From Eleginops maclovinus (taxonomy: Eukaryota > Chordata > Actinopteri > Perciformes > Eleginopidae), in assembly GCF_036324505.1 (NCBI RefSeq), contig NC_086354.1:25107707-25171706 (forward strand): DNA of 64,000 nt. The letters run 5' to 3'. This document shows, piece after piece, positions 1 to 12,798 of this stretch. Every line of letters starts with the position of its first letter. The first letter of the stretch is position 1. The position numbers were made by a program, and so were the translations under genes. Under the pieces are notes generated by a model that worked only from the letters and a program-made list of their open reading frames with translations, made no database searches and had not been told where the DNA came from.

Positions 1-102
1 AAAGTAGAACATATAGGGTCTTAAAATACTCCATCGCAAGGAAAAGTCTTTAAAAGTACAACATTTTGAACATCAAAATGCACTTCAAAGTATATAGTTT
101 TT

Positions 103-124
103 AGTCTCTGCAGACCATTTACAT

Positions 125-185
<61 letters not shown>

Positions 186-240
186 TATAACACACTACAG
201 GAAAGGGAAGTCCACAAAAGACAGAATAGGACATCTTTAA
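103..240 (+). repeat. Dispersed repeat (family A) copy with (CA)n expansion
   Basis: The segment starting TCTGCAGACCATTTACATGC and ending near AGAATAGGACATCTTTAAAT matches two other places in the window, near 41690 and 63320, so it is an interspersed repeat copy. In this copy the short ACATGCACTA stretch seen in the sister copies is replaced by a (CA)n run of about 60 bp at 124-182. The right end, AATAGG...TTTAA, is shared with the 63.3 kb copy. The transposon family was not identified. Confidence 0.6.
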
Positions 241-349
241 ATCATGTCAATATAATACTTAAGCAGTTGAGGACATGTACAGTAACTTTTGGGGTTTGTT
301 TTGATCAGTGACTTTTTATTCAGAGTACTTGAGAGGTCAGAGAGAGAGA

Positions 350-352
<3 letters not shown>

Positions 353-420
<68 letters not shown>
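353..420. repeat. (TG)n microsatellite
   Basis: An almost uninterrupted TG dinucleotide run of about 66 bp. It gives CA-type low-complexity open frames that are not genes. The flanking 420-715 shows nothing recognisable. Confidence 0.95.
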
Positions 421-714
421 TCTGTACACACACTGTTCATTAATAAAAGATGAGCAGTGACAGATAACACTTGTTTACATGGCTGCTGTTTTTCACTCTT
501 TAATATTTGATAAACGCTAAAGAGGGAGACCGGGATAGATAATGAATGTATGAGTGTTATAGTGAGATGTATGCAGGGTGCCAATAGTGTCAGGATACTG
601 AGCTCGCAGTATATTTACACACAGATCACTGATATATTCTGGGGAATACGAGGACATAAAGAGCAGCTCTTTCAGTTCTAAAAAAGGTACATGGTGTTTT
701 TAAAGGGAAACATC

Positions 715-1240
715 GATTTCTGACTTATTTGAATGTACTTACTCCAGGAAAATCCCACCATGCATAAATAAATGAACTGCACATCAATAAGCAACTATTA
801 ATTGACTTTAATTGGACCATTATATCCCCCAGTAAATGTATCTCCAAAGGGCAATAACCTGTATGTTGACATATTCTGTCTCAAAATGTGTATCTTTCAC
901 TCCAGGAAAAATCCGACCATGATGCATAAATAAATCAATGCATCATCAAAGGGCAAATACATATATCATTTACACTTCATGTGAGTATTTCTTACTCGGG
1001 GAAAAACATATCTTTGCACTTATCAACCTTACATTTCACTTTTCTACTCTAATGAAAACCACAAATGAATAAATATATATCAAAAGGGCAAGAACATATA
1101 TTTTTGAGACTTATTTTCCTTAAATGTTACTTGTTTTACTCCTGGAATAATTAGAACGGTCATAGATAAGTCAATGCATCCTCAAAGGAAACCACAACGG
1201 TATCCTCCTTAAATCTGACTGTCTACTCCATGAATCCCAA
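715..1240. repeat. Diverged tandem repeats, spacing about 85-155 bp
   Basis: Four or five degraded copies of one module are visible. Each has an ACTCCAGGAAAA-like start (near 740, 899, 1040, 1137 and 1222), then a CATAAATAAAT-like segment, then ATCAAAGGGCAA. The copies are too diverged for a simple VNTR and lie directly downstream (in gene sense) of the orphan minus-strand exon at 1328-1478. Confidence 0.5.
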
Positions 1241-1327
1241 CGTGCACCTTGAATGTATGTATCACCACCCCAGTAATGTATGCATGATGCATGCATGTAT
1301 GTGGTGCTCGTGGTGCAGAGCTCCTAC

Positions 1328-1478
1328 CTGTGCAGTCCTTCCCTTTGCCTTTGCACTCCCCGCTGTGGGGGTTGTAAGACGCCCGGGCGGCGGGCAGGTG
1401 GAGCGGCAGCAGCAGCAGGAGGGCGGGCAGCAGGCACCGCAGAGACCCGGTCCTGCTCCTCCCAGGGCCTGAAAACAT
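1328..1478 (-). CDS. Orphan first coding exon of a secreted/type I protein (unidentified)
   Basis: A minus-strand ATG at 1478 opens about 50 codons: a basic start, then a strongly hydrophobic run (CLLPALLLLLPLHLPAARA) typical of a signal peptide, then a mature N-terminus with the Cys pair ECKGKGKDC. The frame reaches a good splice donor (CACAG|GTAGGA) at 1327/1328, leaving phase 1. The exon is inside a GC-rich, CpG-rich block, as expected for a first exon. The other exons should lie to the left of the window or past a large intron; none was found in 1-1327. I do not recognise the family. The alternative is a chance hydrophobic ORF in GC-rich sequence, but signal peptide plus donor plus CpG context favour a real exon. 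Confidence 0.5.
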
Positions 1479-1915
1479 GATGCGGAGTCTGGCTGCAGGT
1501 GGAGGAATAATCCCTGCTTGAACCGAGGAGAAGATGGAGGAATGTGCGCAGAGCTCAGTTTCCGCTCCGGTTCGTGCAGAAAGGAAGCGGCAGAATTCCC
1601 CCCATCCGTCCGTCCTTCCTCCGCAGCTCCGCGTGTCTCCTCACGTGGATTTATGCACCACGAGCGCGTCCCTAAATCCCCCCCCCACCAGTCAGGGTGG
1701 TGACCATGAGTCGCGGTGTTTGCCTCGGCGCGGCGGGGAGCGGTGGCGCAGCGCAGAGGACGCGGTGAAGGTAAGCGAGAAGCAGCTGCAGACACCACAA
1801 CAAAGAGATCCGGACTGAGAGAGGGGGGGGCTGAAGAGAGGAGGATGACGTGTCAGGAGGGAGGCAACACTCCCCTCCACCTCCACGCCCCTTACGCACG
1901 CGCACACACACCTTA
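1335..1915. promoter_or_regulatory. GC/CpG-rich block, probable promoter of the minus-strand exon
   Basis: GC and CpG content rises sharply here compared with the AT-rich flanks. The block covers the orphan signal-peptide exon and several hundred bases upstream of it on the minus strand. This is the usual picture of a vertebrate CpG-island promoter and 5'UTR. No TATA box was singled out. Confidence 0.4.
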
Positions 1916-3100
1916 AACACACAACATATGTCAGTGTATTTAACCTGAGGAAGAGGGTTAGATGTTACCGACCAACTGGTGATCTTCCATAATGAGAGGC
2001 AGATGTGTGTGTGGGGGGTGTACTTTCAGCAGCCAATGTCGACTAACCAGGAAACACACACCTTGATCGTTTGGTCTGTCGTTTACATTTATCTTTTGCT
2101 ATATTTGGCTCCATAGGAACACATGGAGCTCATTCTGTATTTGAGGCTGTGGTAACGATACCGATATCAGGACGCTCACAGCGAGGACCACACAACGAAG
2201 AAGGAGGTCACTGGGGATGTCTGTTCCAAATGATGCAAGCTTAAATAAACCATTTAAACCAGTTACTTTTGCCAGACTCATTACTTTCTATCGTTCTTAA
2301 TGTGAAGTCCCTCTGAGAGCTGTGTACCTTCAGACAGTGTGAGTGAAGCACCTGTTAACTCACAGGAAGCAGCGTGGGGAGTCTTCAGCTGTGGAGCTGG
2401 GATCCGACTTCTGAGGCCAGCGATCGTGTTTCATATTAAAGACTACCTTTACCCCTCTCATCAAAACGGTACACCGTATTTTTAGAGCTACCTGAAGGAT
2501 ACTGCTGACACATGCAAACTGAATCAGCAGAAACGCCTCAGAGTAAGGTGACACGTTTTAAACATTTCTCCCAGCAAGTTGTTCAAGAAGTGAAAAAGCA
2601 CTGAATGTCGGTACCTGAAAACCCTCGCTGCACGGGGCGGAAATCCCGCAGCAGAAGCTCCGATCGCCAATATCAAGCATTACACTCTACAGACAGTCTC
2701 TGTGAACCACCAGCTGTTTCCGGTTAGGTAAACTAACTGGCTGCAGTCAAGTACCGTAAAATGTAGACATGCGGGGTACAAATCGGGCAGGAAAACGTTG
2801 AGTTTCCGCGTACGTCATTATGCTGAATTTGTCGCCCTACGGCCATCAGATCTGAGGACGCTGATTGGCTGAAATTGTTTTTTGCTGCCATATTTCTCGG
2901 GTAGCGACAGTCAGTGATTGGTTGGCTGCTGCAGTTGCTGGGGCTCTTTTCTGATCGCCCCGGACGAGAGAGGGTAATGAAACATACCATAATAATGCTT
3001 TATATTAAACAGTCTTCTACTGAAAACACAGACATTCTGAGGATAATTACTGACACTGTATTTAGAAATATGAAACATAAAAAACGTTTTATCTAAAAAT
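1916..3100. other. Non-coding stretch without recognised gene
   Basis: No ORF with protein-like composition was found. Around 2800-2900, read on the minus strand, there is an inverted CCAAT motif (CCAATCAGCG) and a TGACGTAC element, which could be promoter-like, but no transcript can be attached to them. Confidence 0.4.
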
Positions 3101-3260
3101 TATTATTATTGTTATTATTGTTGTTATTATTGTTGTTGTTATTATTATTATTGTTGTTATTATTGTTGTTGTTATTGTTGTTGTTATTATTGTTGTTATT
3201 ATTATCGTTATTGTTGTTATTATTGTTATTGTTGTTGTTGTTGTTATTATTATTATTACA
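3098..3260. repeat. (TTG/TTA)n trinucleotide repeat
   Basis: Mixed TTA/TTG triplets run for about 160 bp. They give poly-Leu (plus) and poly-Ile/Thr (minus) open frames that are artefacts of the repeat. Confidence 0.95.
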
Positions 3261-3423
3261 CTTTCCTCCGGGGAGGCCGCCAAAATATTAGAATATCGCC
3301 AATCGAGCCACACGTTATTCGGTAACAAGGGACACCTCTTTTCTCCTAGCATACTTCTCAGATTAAATCAAAAGTAAAACTCATATATTTTTCTCTGAGG
3401 AGGATTTGTTTTATCTGAGATTT

Positions 3424-3494
3424 CCCAGAAAAAGAAAATCCAAAGATTTCAGAATTCTCAGAATTCTGAAATCTTTGGATTTTCTTTTTCTGGG
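3424..3494. repeat. 71-bp perfect palindrome (35-bp arms, 1-nt centre)
   Basis: The left arm begins CCCAGAAAAAGAAAATCC and ends TTCAGAATTCT. After a single C the exact reverse complement follows and ends TTTTTCTGGG. One further mismatch-tolerant extension (GAGATTT/AATTCTC) lengthens each arm to about 42 bp (3417-3501). Shorter AGAATTCTGA motifs resembling the arm tips recur near 7755 and 57465, so it may be a foldback derivative of a dispersed repeat. Confidence 0.9.
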
Positions 3495-3564
3495 AATTCT
3501 CAGAATTCTGAATTTAATTTCAGACTTTTTTCTGAGACTTCTGAACAAAACACCTACATTGCTC

Positions 3565-3600
3565 ATATATAAATATATATATATAAATATATACATATAA

Positions 3601-3634
<34 letters not shown>
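3565..3634. repeat. (AT)n-rich microsatellite
   Basis: ATATAT and ATATAA runs, with a pure (AT)n core at about 3605-3632, just downstream of the palindrome. Confidence 0.85.
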
Positions 3635-3640
<6 letters not shown>

Positions 3641-4109
3641 TTTTTTTTACAGACTATTGATAAAAGCAGTCATAGCAAAACTTGGGTTTCTGTGTTTGCC
3701 TTCAGGATTACGGAGAAACTACAGGCCCGATTATCATGATCATGATCGGCAGAGGAACAACACGTTAAATATTGGAGTGGATCTGAAATGATGAGGCACA
3801 TACAGGACTAAGGTCGGACTTTCATCAACGATACTACATAGCTTTCATCTCTCCTCCTGAATAAGAGGCAGGACCCTCAGCCATGTTTCAAAAGTCAGAC
3901 CCCCAGACTCTCAGATGAAATGGCTCGTTAAGGTTTGTGTGGTGATTAGTGAAGGGTTAAATCCCCTGCTCACTCCGGCCCTGCAGGATGGATCGGATTA
4001 CTGTTATCAGCAGTATAAGGTGGGGGGGGGGGGGACCCTGTAGGAGAGCTTGTGCTGCAGATGGCGGAGGAAATTAAAGTCTGCACGCCACCATCAGAAC
4101 CAAAGGGTG

Positions 4110-5045
4110 GAGGTTTCTAATAGTGACTTAATTCACTTGCACGGGTTAATACTCCAGTTATTCCGTATTAAAGTCACATTATAAAGCAGATCTTAAAAGC
4201 ATTGCTAATTCCTGATCTCATTTCGGCCCAAAAGCCAATTAGAGACATCCATCAGGGAACCTAATTTAATTGGCATGGCTGATTTTCCATCCATCCTACG
4301 ATTGTTGTTCTCAGGAAGCTTTTATTTTGAAATCATTGTGGTTTCACTGTAGGTCATTTAACTCATCTAACTCAGTGAACGTTTTATTAATTGAACTTAC
4401 AGAAAGATTATTGTGATGAAAACTGTAACGGGGTTCTAATGATTTCCCCCATCTCTCACTTAGCAGGAAGTGATGGAGACTTGTTCATTTGCACGGTTAA
4501 TCCTTCAGGTATTTTATTCAAGTCGCATTTTAAAGCAGCGCAACGTCAAAGTGATTTTTCTTTAGATATAAATATGTATATAAATAATGGAATTAAAATG
4601 TTGGCTGTTCCGCCGTCACACAGGAAGCGGTTTTGAGAAAAAATCCTCTTACTTTTGAACGATAAGTACTTTTGTTTTAATGTGAAATTAAAGGCATTTA
4701 TTTGTCCAGTTCTTAGAGGAACATCGTCTCTGCTGGCCGGGAGACGACAGACTGTCAGTGTCTGCGATCCACAACACAAACGCTGTAAGCCAATTAGAGA
4801 TAACCATCAGGAGACTTAATTGAATTGGTGTTTCTCATTTACCATCCCTCTCTTTGCCCCCCACATCACTCCCAGTTATATCACTGACCAACGGGCTGTA
4901 TGATGGGGACAGCTACTGGTCAGTCTGCAGCTCAGAGTCCTGGAAATGATGATGGGGTCTCCAGCACATAGAAACTGCCAGGTTGATAACTTGCGTATGG
5001 TGGGCAATTTGCACGATTAAGTTGCTTTATTAGCATTGATTATCA
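4110..5045. repeat. Diverged local duplications of a non-coding module
   Basis: A module with TTGCACGGTTAA-like and GCCAATTAGAGA...CCATCAGG...TTAATT blocks occurs at about 4130-4295 and again at about 4485-4860. A third partial copy of the TTTGCACGATTAA block lies near 5010. The two main copies share order and spacing but have many substitutions, so this is an old segmental duplication. No coding potential is visible. The surrounding 3640-7840 shows no gene. Confidence 0.55.
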
Positions 5046-7841
5046 TTCTCGCCTATATGCTTAAAAAAAGGTTTGGTGAATTTGGACAACTTTAGAGTGT
5101 CTGCGGGTTATTGAGGATGAGGAATGCATTTCTGACATTCCCAGGCTCACAAATGGCAGTTTTAACCAGAAAGAGTCCTCTCTGTTGGCTGATTTTATAG
5201 AAATATGGGCACAATTTCGGGTTTTAGAGGATGCTGGATCATTAACTGGAAGTGTTGGTCAGTATATCTGAAGGTTAACTACATTAGCTAGCTAGCTTAC
5301 AGCTCATCTGCAGTGATATCAGAAGGAGTCATGTGATCACTTTGTTCAAATAAGACCAGAAAACATTTCAGGTTCCACCAACAGAGACAGAGACAGCTTT
5401 CTGATCCTGAAGGTCAGCCAGCGCTCCGGTCCCAGCTGTGTGCGCAAAGAAGAATATGTCCGTCTGAAATGTCATGGAGGCGAAGGATGAGGTCCTTTTA
5501 GTTTCAGGGTATCTCCTTTCTTAAACTGAAGAACAAGGAAGAAACATTCATTAAGTAAATTGCAAACGTTACTCTTCTTATACGTGTGCTCAGATTTTGA
5601 ACCCTGTTTCCCTTTTAATTAGTACCAGATTAAGTGATTGTTTTCAGGAGAGCTCCTGGAAGGGACTCGGGAGAATAACGGGGTTGGGGAATATGAGGTG
5701 CAGAGTAATCTGTAGCTCTGTCCTGCAGACATATGGCCGGGGGAGTAATCTGCCAGTGACCGGCGGTTAAAACCCCAAACAGGAGAGCAAAGCAGATGAA
5801 GCTTAGTGAGGAACTAAGACAAAAGCCTTTTTCTTGCTAAACAAAAAACAGCACTTCCATTAGTGAGGAGTCCAAGGAGACTTCCACCGGCCGCGGTCCT
5901 GACCCTGGTTTCATATTTCACTGGATTCAGACTTGTGAAAGTATGAGAGCACAATGAAACGTCTGGATGAAGACATCTGTGGTTGTTTCGTCTCTTTGAG
6001 GGCTTTTTGTTTGGGTTCATGTCTCTGTAGTCACGTCTCTGGTCATGTTGCGTTCCTCTTTTCTTTGTTCCTACTTCCATTTATTGACCGGGAAAACTGG
6101 GGGTGTTTGCATGTACGTTTCTTACTCAAGCACATTTACCTGTGACCCAGAATCTTTAAGATGTGAGAAGCCAGATAAACAGAGAGCTAAAACTCACAAA
6201 AACAAAGATCTTCCGTAAAACTTAACGGGTGTAGGTTTATAAATGTGGTTCATGTTGTGAATTGGAAAAAAAAGAATCCATAAACACTAAAATCCTGTTC
6301 TTCCATGTCTTCATTTTTTAGCATTATTAAACCCACGGATGTAAAACGCAAACAACATAGAATTCTGGTCTCACACGGGGCACCAAACTCAGGCCTATGG
6401 CTCGACCCGTTCCAAACCCACATTTGGCTCTGCATGAACGTAGAAGGACTTTTATAAAGCGTCAGGTGATGCGCTTAAACCTTTAAAAAAGCATCATTCA
6501 TGAAGCAGTTTTATTGACAGGAACATCATTTCCTGGGTCTTTGCATCCCCTTTAGGAGAGACCAACACATGGTCAATAGAAACAGGAAAAGGTCATATAA
6601 CGAGTTAACAAGCGTTTCAAAACTCCTACAGCAGAATGAATCAGGAGGGTTGGATGTCAAATACCACAAAACCTGACGTCCCTCCTGCTTCTGTCTCTGG
6701 ATTCTACGACAGTTCAGGTTCTCCTCTGACTCCCATCAGAGCCTCAGTCTGTCAGCGCGGCGCAGAGCTGATTGTAAACTGAAAGCATGAATCGCTTCAA
6801 AAGAAAACCCTCATTCCGTCTCCAGATATCCTGTCCGATCACAAAGGAATCTCATCTACAAGAAAAAATGTAATCAAGAGGAGTCAGGGCGGGATGGGGA
6901 GTATTACTCCACCCCTGATTTCATCCAGGGATCTAATTACAGGACGTGAGGATGTACAAATTAAAGTCTGTAATGAGACGGATTCCTGTCAGCAGAACAT
7001 GCAGATGTTGAACGAAGCTCCTGGAAGACGACGCACGGCTGAGAGTTTACATCCATTACGTTTGGTTTTAATTACAACAGATTTTAGCTGGAAGGAGGCA
7101 GCCATGTTGTTCTGCTTTATTAAACCCAGACGTATTGGAGCCTCACAAAAACATTTTTCCAATCTGCAATTAAATACTTTATTTGTCAAATAGAAAGTGC
7201 TTCACATGACTTATGGAGAGACTTCATGTTGGTACTTCATTACAACACACCTTTACTTCCCAGCATCCATCCAGTGTGCGATTGACGGGGTAATGTTCAT
7301 GTTTTATTTTAAGGACGCCTCCTCTCTTCAGTCTGACATAATAAATGGGTCTTTTCTCCTCAAACGCACCACACGGTTTCCCAGCAGGCACTGCTCTGTC
7401 CGCGCAGCTTGGCCTCATTGATCAGCGCTCAGAGGTTTCAGTTAATGAAGAAGAGCTCCAGGTTTAATCCTTCGATACCTGCAGTTATTGATAAGCTCTC
7501 CTGCTGCTGACCATGCATTTATCCTGGGATCACAGAGCGACCTAAAGCTCCTCGTATTGAGGAGGCATGCTCACGAGGCAATGCAGTGCTGACCTTTGAG
7601 AAACCAGACGTTGTAATCATGAGGCAGAGAAGAAGACATGGGCCAGCAAAAACACAGATGGACCAAACACTGCAGCTCTGGACCTAAAACTCATAAAAGA
7701 ACGAAGCAGGCAAAACGAAAATCTAAAAATCAGACTTTTTCACAAAATCACAGAATTCTGACTTTTTGCTGAAAATATCAAATATTTCAGAAAAAAATGT
7801 AAATTTCTCAAAACTGAAAAAAACAACCATAATTCAGCGGG

Positions 7842-9080
7842 AGAGGACTCTTTAAAGTAGAGACACTACATACTGATATACACCTGAACATCAGCAGGAC
7901 AGGACTCTTTAAAGTAGAGACACTACATACTGATATACACCTGAACATCAGCAGGAGAGGACTCTTTAAAGTAGAGACTACATACTGATATACACCTGAA
8001 CATCAGCAGGAGAGGACTCTTTAAAGTAGAGACTCTACATACTGATATACACCTGAACATCAGCAGGAGAGGACTCTTTAAAGTAGAGACGCTACATACT
8101 GATATACACCTGAACATCAGCAGGAGAGGACTCTTTAAAGTAGAGACTACATACTGATATACACCTGAACATCAGCAGGAGAGGACTCTTTAAAGTAGAG
8201 ACACTACATACTGAAATACACCTGAACATCAGCAGGAGAGGACTCTTTAAAGTAGAGACACTACATACTGATATACACCTGAACATCAGCAGGAGAGGAC
8301 TCTTTAAAGTAGAGACTCTACATACTGATATACACCTGAACATCAGCAGGAGAGGACTCTTTAAAGTAGAGACACTACATACTGATATACACCTGAACAT
8401 CAGCAGGAGAGGACTCTTTAAAGTAGAGACACTACATACTGATATACACCTGAACATCAGCAGGAGAGGACTCTTTAAAGTAGAGACGCTACATACTGAT
8501 ATACACCTGAACATCAGCAGGAGAGGACTCTTTAAAGTAGAGACTCTACATACTGATATACACCTGAACATCAGCAGGAGAGGACTCTTTAAAGTAGAGA
8601 CACTACATACTGATATACACCTGAACATCAGCAGGAGAGGACTCTTTAAAGTAGAGACTCTACATACTGATATACACCTGAACATCAGCAGGAGAGGACT
8701 CTTTAAAGTAGAGACTCTACATACTGATATACACCTGAACATCAGCAGGAGAGGACTCTTTAAAGTAGAGACACTACATACTGATATACACCTGAACATC
8801 AGCAGGAGAGGACTCTTTAAAGTAGAGACTACATACTGATATACACCTGAACATCAGCAGGAGAGGACTCTTTAAAGTAGAGACACTACATACTGATATA
8901 CACCTGAACATCAGCAGGAGAGGACTCTTTAAAGTAGAGACTCTACATACTGATATACACCTGAACATCAGCAGGAGAGGACTCTTTAAAGTAGAGACTC
9001 TACATACTGATATACACCTGAACATCAGCAGGCATACTGATATACACCTGAACATCAGCAGGAGAGGACTCTTTAAAGTT
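7842..9080 (-). repeat. 57-bp minisatellite array, about 22 units
   Basis: The repeated unit contains CTCTTTAAAGTAGAGAC, CTACATACTGATATACACC and TGAACATCAGCAGGAGAGG. The period is 57 bp, a multiple of three, so one minus-strand frame stays open for hundreds of codons; that frame is an artefact. Units differ mainly at one place after GTAGAGAC (C/A/G before TCTAC, or a 3-bp deletion). A last partial unit lies near 9030. The same unit in the opposite orientation forms the array at 18019-18490. Confidence 0.95.
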
Positions 9081-11690
9081 TAGAGTTTCAGGATCCTCGA
9101 TCTGTTCATCTCAGTGGCAGAAATATGCCTCAGTGTTTTCCCTCACATCTGCAAATGAAAGGAAGTGTATGGCTTCTAACCGTTGAAATAGAATAAGTGA
9201 GTCTCCACAGAGCTGCCTTTGTGTGATTGTTTTGGGTCGTAATTATCAGCAGTGTATGTTTAACATCTTTCCACGAACCGAACACGCCTGAATACACTCC
9301 TCTCTCCTTCTGATTCACTGACTTGAGTAATTGTTTCTGCCTCGTTTACATATTGAGTGCATTTCTTGAGAACACGGGCAGAAAAATGTATTAGATTTTT
9401 AACCTAACATGCGTTGGCGGACAGTTTCAGCTAAAAGCGTCTCGTGCAAAATGACTGCAGTTCTGCTCAGTGTGAAAAAACCCTGCACAGGAAACACTGA
9501 ATAACAATCCACAGATTAATATTCAATACTCACATAACTCAGGAGTATTAGAGTACTGCACATTTAGGAAAATACTCAATAAACTATGTACACATGTTTA
9601 CTGTATGTCATATTTGATGTGAACATTTGCACTTTAAATTCTTTTCATATTATTTTAAATTAATTTGATTTTATTTATTTTTTATTTAAAAACTGATTTA
9701 TATTATTGGGATTCTTTTTATTGTTTACTAAATTTATCATATTTTATTCTGCAAAATAATCCATTTTCTGCATTAATATTAACTCATATATTATATTAAA
9801 CCATTTTGCATATTTACTGTCATATATTACAAACTGCAAATGTTTGCTTTAAATTCTAATGTTTGTTGTATTTGATATTAGTTTGATCTTTGTTAGTTTT
9901 CATCTAAAATAGAGTCACCGGTGTTATTTATGCTCATGCATGTGAAGTACAATGTGCACATTCTACTTTTATTTGGTATTAATTTGATCGTTTTTGTTGA
10001 GATTAACTTTAAATCATTTATTGTAATAGTTTAAATTAAAACACGTATTCATATTTGTAATAATAGTTTATTTCCTTGGTTTGTTTAACATCTTGTTGTG
10101 GTGATTTCACTTTCATTCATTCCGTCTATTATCACTGTTATCACTTTTTCCTAAAAATTTCAGATTTTTTTCTAAATTTCGACTTTTAGAAATGTCCCAC
10201 TATTCAATTAACCAATTAACACTGTGGGTATACAGGGAACACAGGTTCACACGCAGGATTACAAACGCTTGCTAAAGGTATTGTGTGAACTGTAATGTTA
10301 AGTTAAATGGACACCAGTAAATTTAACTTTGAATCGCACTTTTATTCACCTGGCAAACTTTGTGTGCGTCAACTACGCCAAGACAGCGGATCCTCGGAGG
10401 TTCAAAGCGATGCCTTAGCCTCTGCAGGGCCCCAATCATCTTCTTTTGAAAATTCACACGTTTTGTCTCCCTTGTTCCTTTTGATTTTCTTTTCAAACTT
10501 CCAATTTTTTTCTAAATTCAGACTTCTAAAAATGTCCCACTATTTTCTCATAACTCCTCCTGCATGTGGCCCTCATCATCATGCTTTTTGTTTCCCAATC
10601 TTTTTTCCTTTTGATTTTCTTTTCAAACTTAAAATTTGAAATTCTGATTATTTTTTCTAAATCATCAGTTTTTTTTTCTTCAAATTTCTGTATTTTTTTT
10701 CTAATGTCGACTTTTAAAAATGAATCTCATCCAATCTATTTTGGGATTTATTTGAATCCACTTTGTGTCTCAGTTTATATTTCTGTGGTGAAACGTCGCC
10801 CTCTAGTGGACACTCGGAGTAGATCAAGCACAACAGGTCCATCAATGGAATAAAGGAATCATTCCAATTCAATAATTATAGAATACAAATATTTCCCAAA
10901 CAAACTTAAAAAAGAAATAAAATATAATATAAATACATTTAAACACCACTAGTGATCAATATAATAACATTTAAATGCAATTGAAATAAAATACATAATG
11001 ATGAACATTGAAAATGTAATAAATTAAGATAATTAAGATTATACAAATGAAATTAAAAATAATTACATTTTTCAATGATGATGAATAAATACAATACACT
11101 TCTGTAAATTAGATGTAATTAAAAAAAGATTATAATGATGAAGGTAAATATTGCAATGATGATATAGGGTATAAAATATGTCATGACATCTAAATAATTG
11201 ATTTCATTGCTATCCTGTTGGTCCCTTTTGAACTATTGAAATATTCTTTGTGTTTAAGAGGTTTTTGTAAAAGGGTTTTTGGGCGTATTATGGGATAGGC
11301 AGTTTGTTCCACACTGAGCTTCAGTTTCCTCTCTGTTATTTCAACTTAACAAAAACACACTTCCAGGATCAGAGGGAAGTCTGCATTTCATCCACAGACA
11401 GAAACCAGAGTCCAACTCCTGAGCCCCCTGCAGTCCTCAGGAAACACCAGATCGTTCTCAGAGCTCAGCACGGCTGACTCTCCAAACAATCAAAGGGGAT
11501 TTAAAAAGATTATTACTAACAAACAAGATCAGAATACATGTACGGAGATTCTGTCCCTCAGAGACTTGAGGCTGTCATTCTCCTGGAGAAGTGACTCAGT
11601 GAGTACTGCTCTTTATTTATCTGTCATTACCGTGTAGAAATCTAACACACACTTTCAAAGATGGTCATTCAACTCCTACTGAACCAGGGT
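9081..11690. other. AT-rich non-coding stretch
   Basis: No credible exons. Two related AT-rich segments with TTTTCTAAATT..GACTT and AAATGTCCCACTATT occur near 10150-10205 and 10500-10545, suggesting an old dispersed or duplicated repeat. The 10307-10639 and 10566-10853 open frames are low-complexity Phe/Ser-rich and are not supported. Confidence 0.4.
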
Positions 11691-11694
11691 CAGG

Positions 11695-11791
<97 letters not shown>
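11695..11791. repeat. (GT)n microsatellite
   Basis: A pure GT run of about 97 bp. Between it and the LINE (11792-12798) no gene is seen. Confidence 0.95.
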
Positions 11792-11793
<2 letters not shown>

Positions 11794-12785
11794 TTCCCTC
11801 CCTGTTGGTGTTTCGGGTGAGGCGAGGATTTCTCAGCTGTTTCTAAATATTTGGGGTAGAGTCCTGTTGACCTAATGAGAGGCCGCTCTGGGAACAAAGA
11901 CAGGGGGCGCCTTCAGGGTCCTGATGTAAAACACATTGAAGATATGAAACTGAAATATTTCATTAATCCGCCCAAATGAACGTTTACTACCTTTGAACTT
12001 TTCAAACATAACCTCAGAAGGGTTTTTCCTCTCTAAAATCACCTTTAAATACTCTGACAGTATCAATGACGACAGGTTTCACCTTCAAACATTTGTCTTA
12101 TATTCATTTAAATCTATTTCAAATTTATTTTAAAAAAGTGTCTCTGAAATGATTTTACTGAATTCACTTTGTGGAATTGTTATTCTCTTTCCTCAAAATA
12201 ATTCCTTTATTTTGTTTCATTTGTATTTTATCAACTTTCTATTTGAAATACTGAAACCTTACTTTGAAATAGTACATGCTCTTTTCCAGATATTTAATGT
12301 CGTATTTTTCCCAAGTCACTGAACCCTTTTTTCCATGTCTTTCTTTGGGGAATATTTTAAGCTTTTATTATCTGTTAGGTAAATATTCCCCTGCAGTGCC
12401 TGCCCCTCCTCTTCAGCTTAATCTTTGGAAGAACCAACAGAACCTGTGTTTGCTGTGCAGGTGCCACATCAGGTAATCTACTTTCTCAGTGTGCTTTTAT
12501 CTCAGCTGTTCACATGTGTCTGCAGAACAAGATATACTGAGCCAGAACACCTCGTATGGAAACACAGAGAGGCAGTGAGTATCTCCCCTTTTCTGTATTT
12601 ACTGTTTGATGGTTGTTATCAATATGAATGTTTTGACCTTCAGAGCCGCCGTATCAACACCTCACATCAGAGAGACGGTACCTTTTCCTGCTTTGGTTTC
12701 TTCCGTGTCTTAAAGCTGATCAAAACTAGAGAAACTGAGGAATGTTTTTCTGGTGGTCTTTGAAGGCAGCTGAGGATTAGCTGAG

Positions 12786-12798
12786 GACATGTGACCTG
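12786..12798. repeat. Left target-site duplication of the LINE
   Basis: GACATGTGACCTG here is repeated exactly at 15740-15752, directly after the GAAGAAGAAGAA tail of the retroelement. This defines both ends of the insertion. Confidence 0.8.

Noticed and set aside
8092..8799. Long 235-codon minus-strand open frame of 19-residue repeats
   Set aside because: It is the 57-bp minisatellite; the period is a multiple of three so the frame stays open. No start, splice or promoter support.
7842..9080. Possible CRISPR-like array
   Set aside because: Direct tandem repeats without spacers, in a vertebrate genome with no cas genes.
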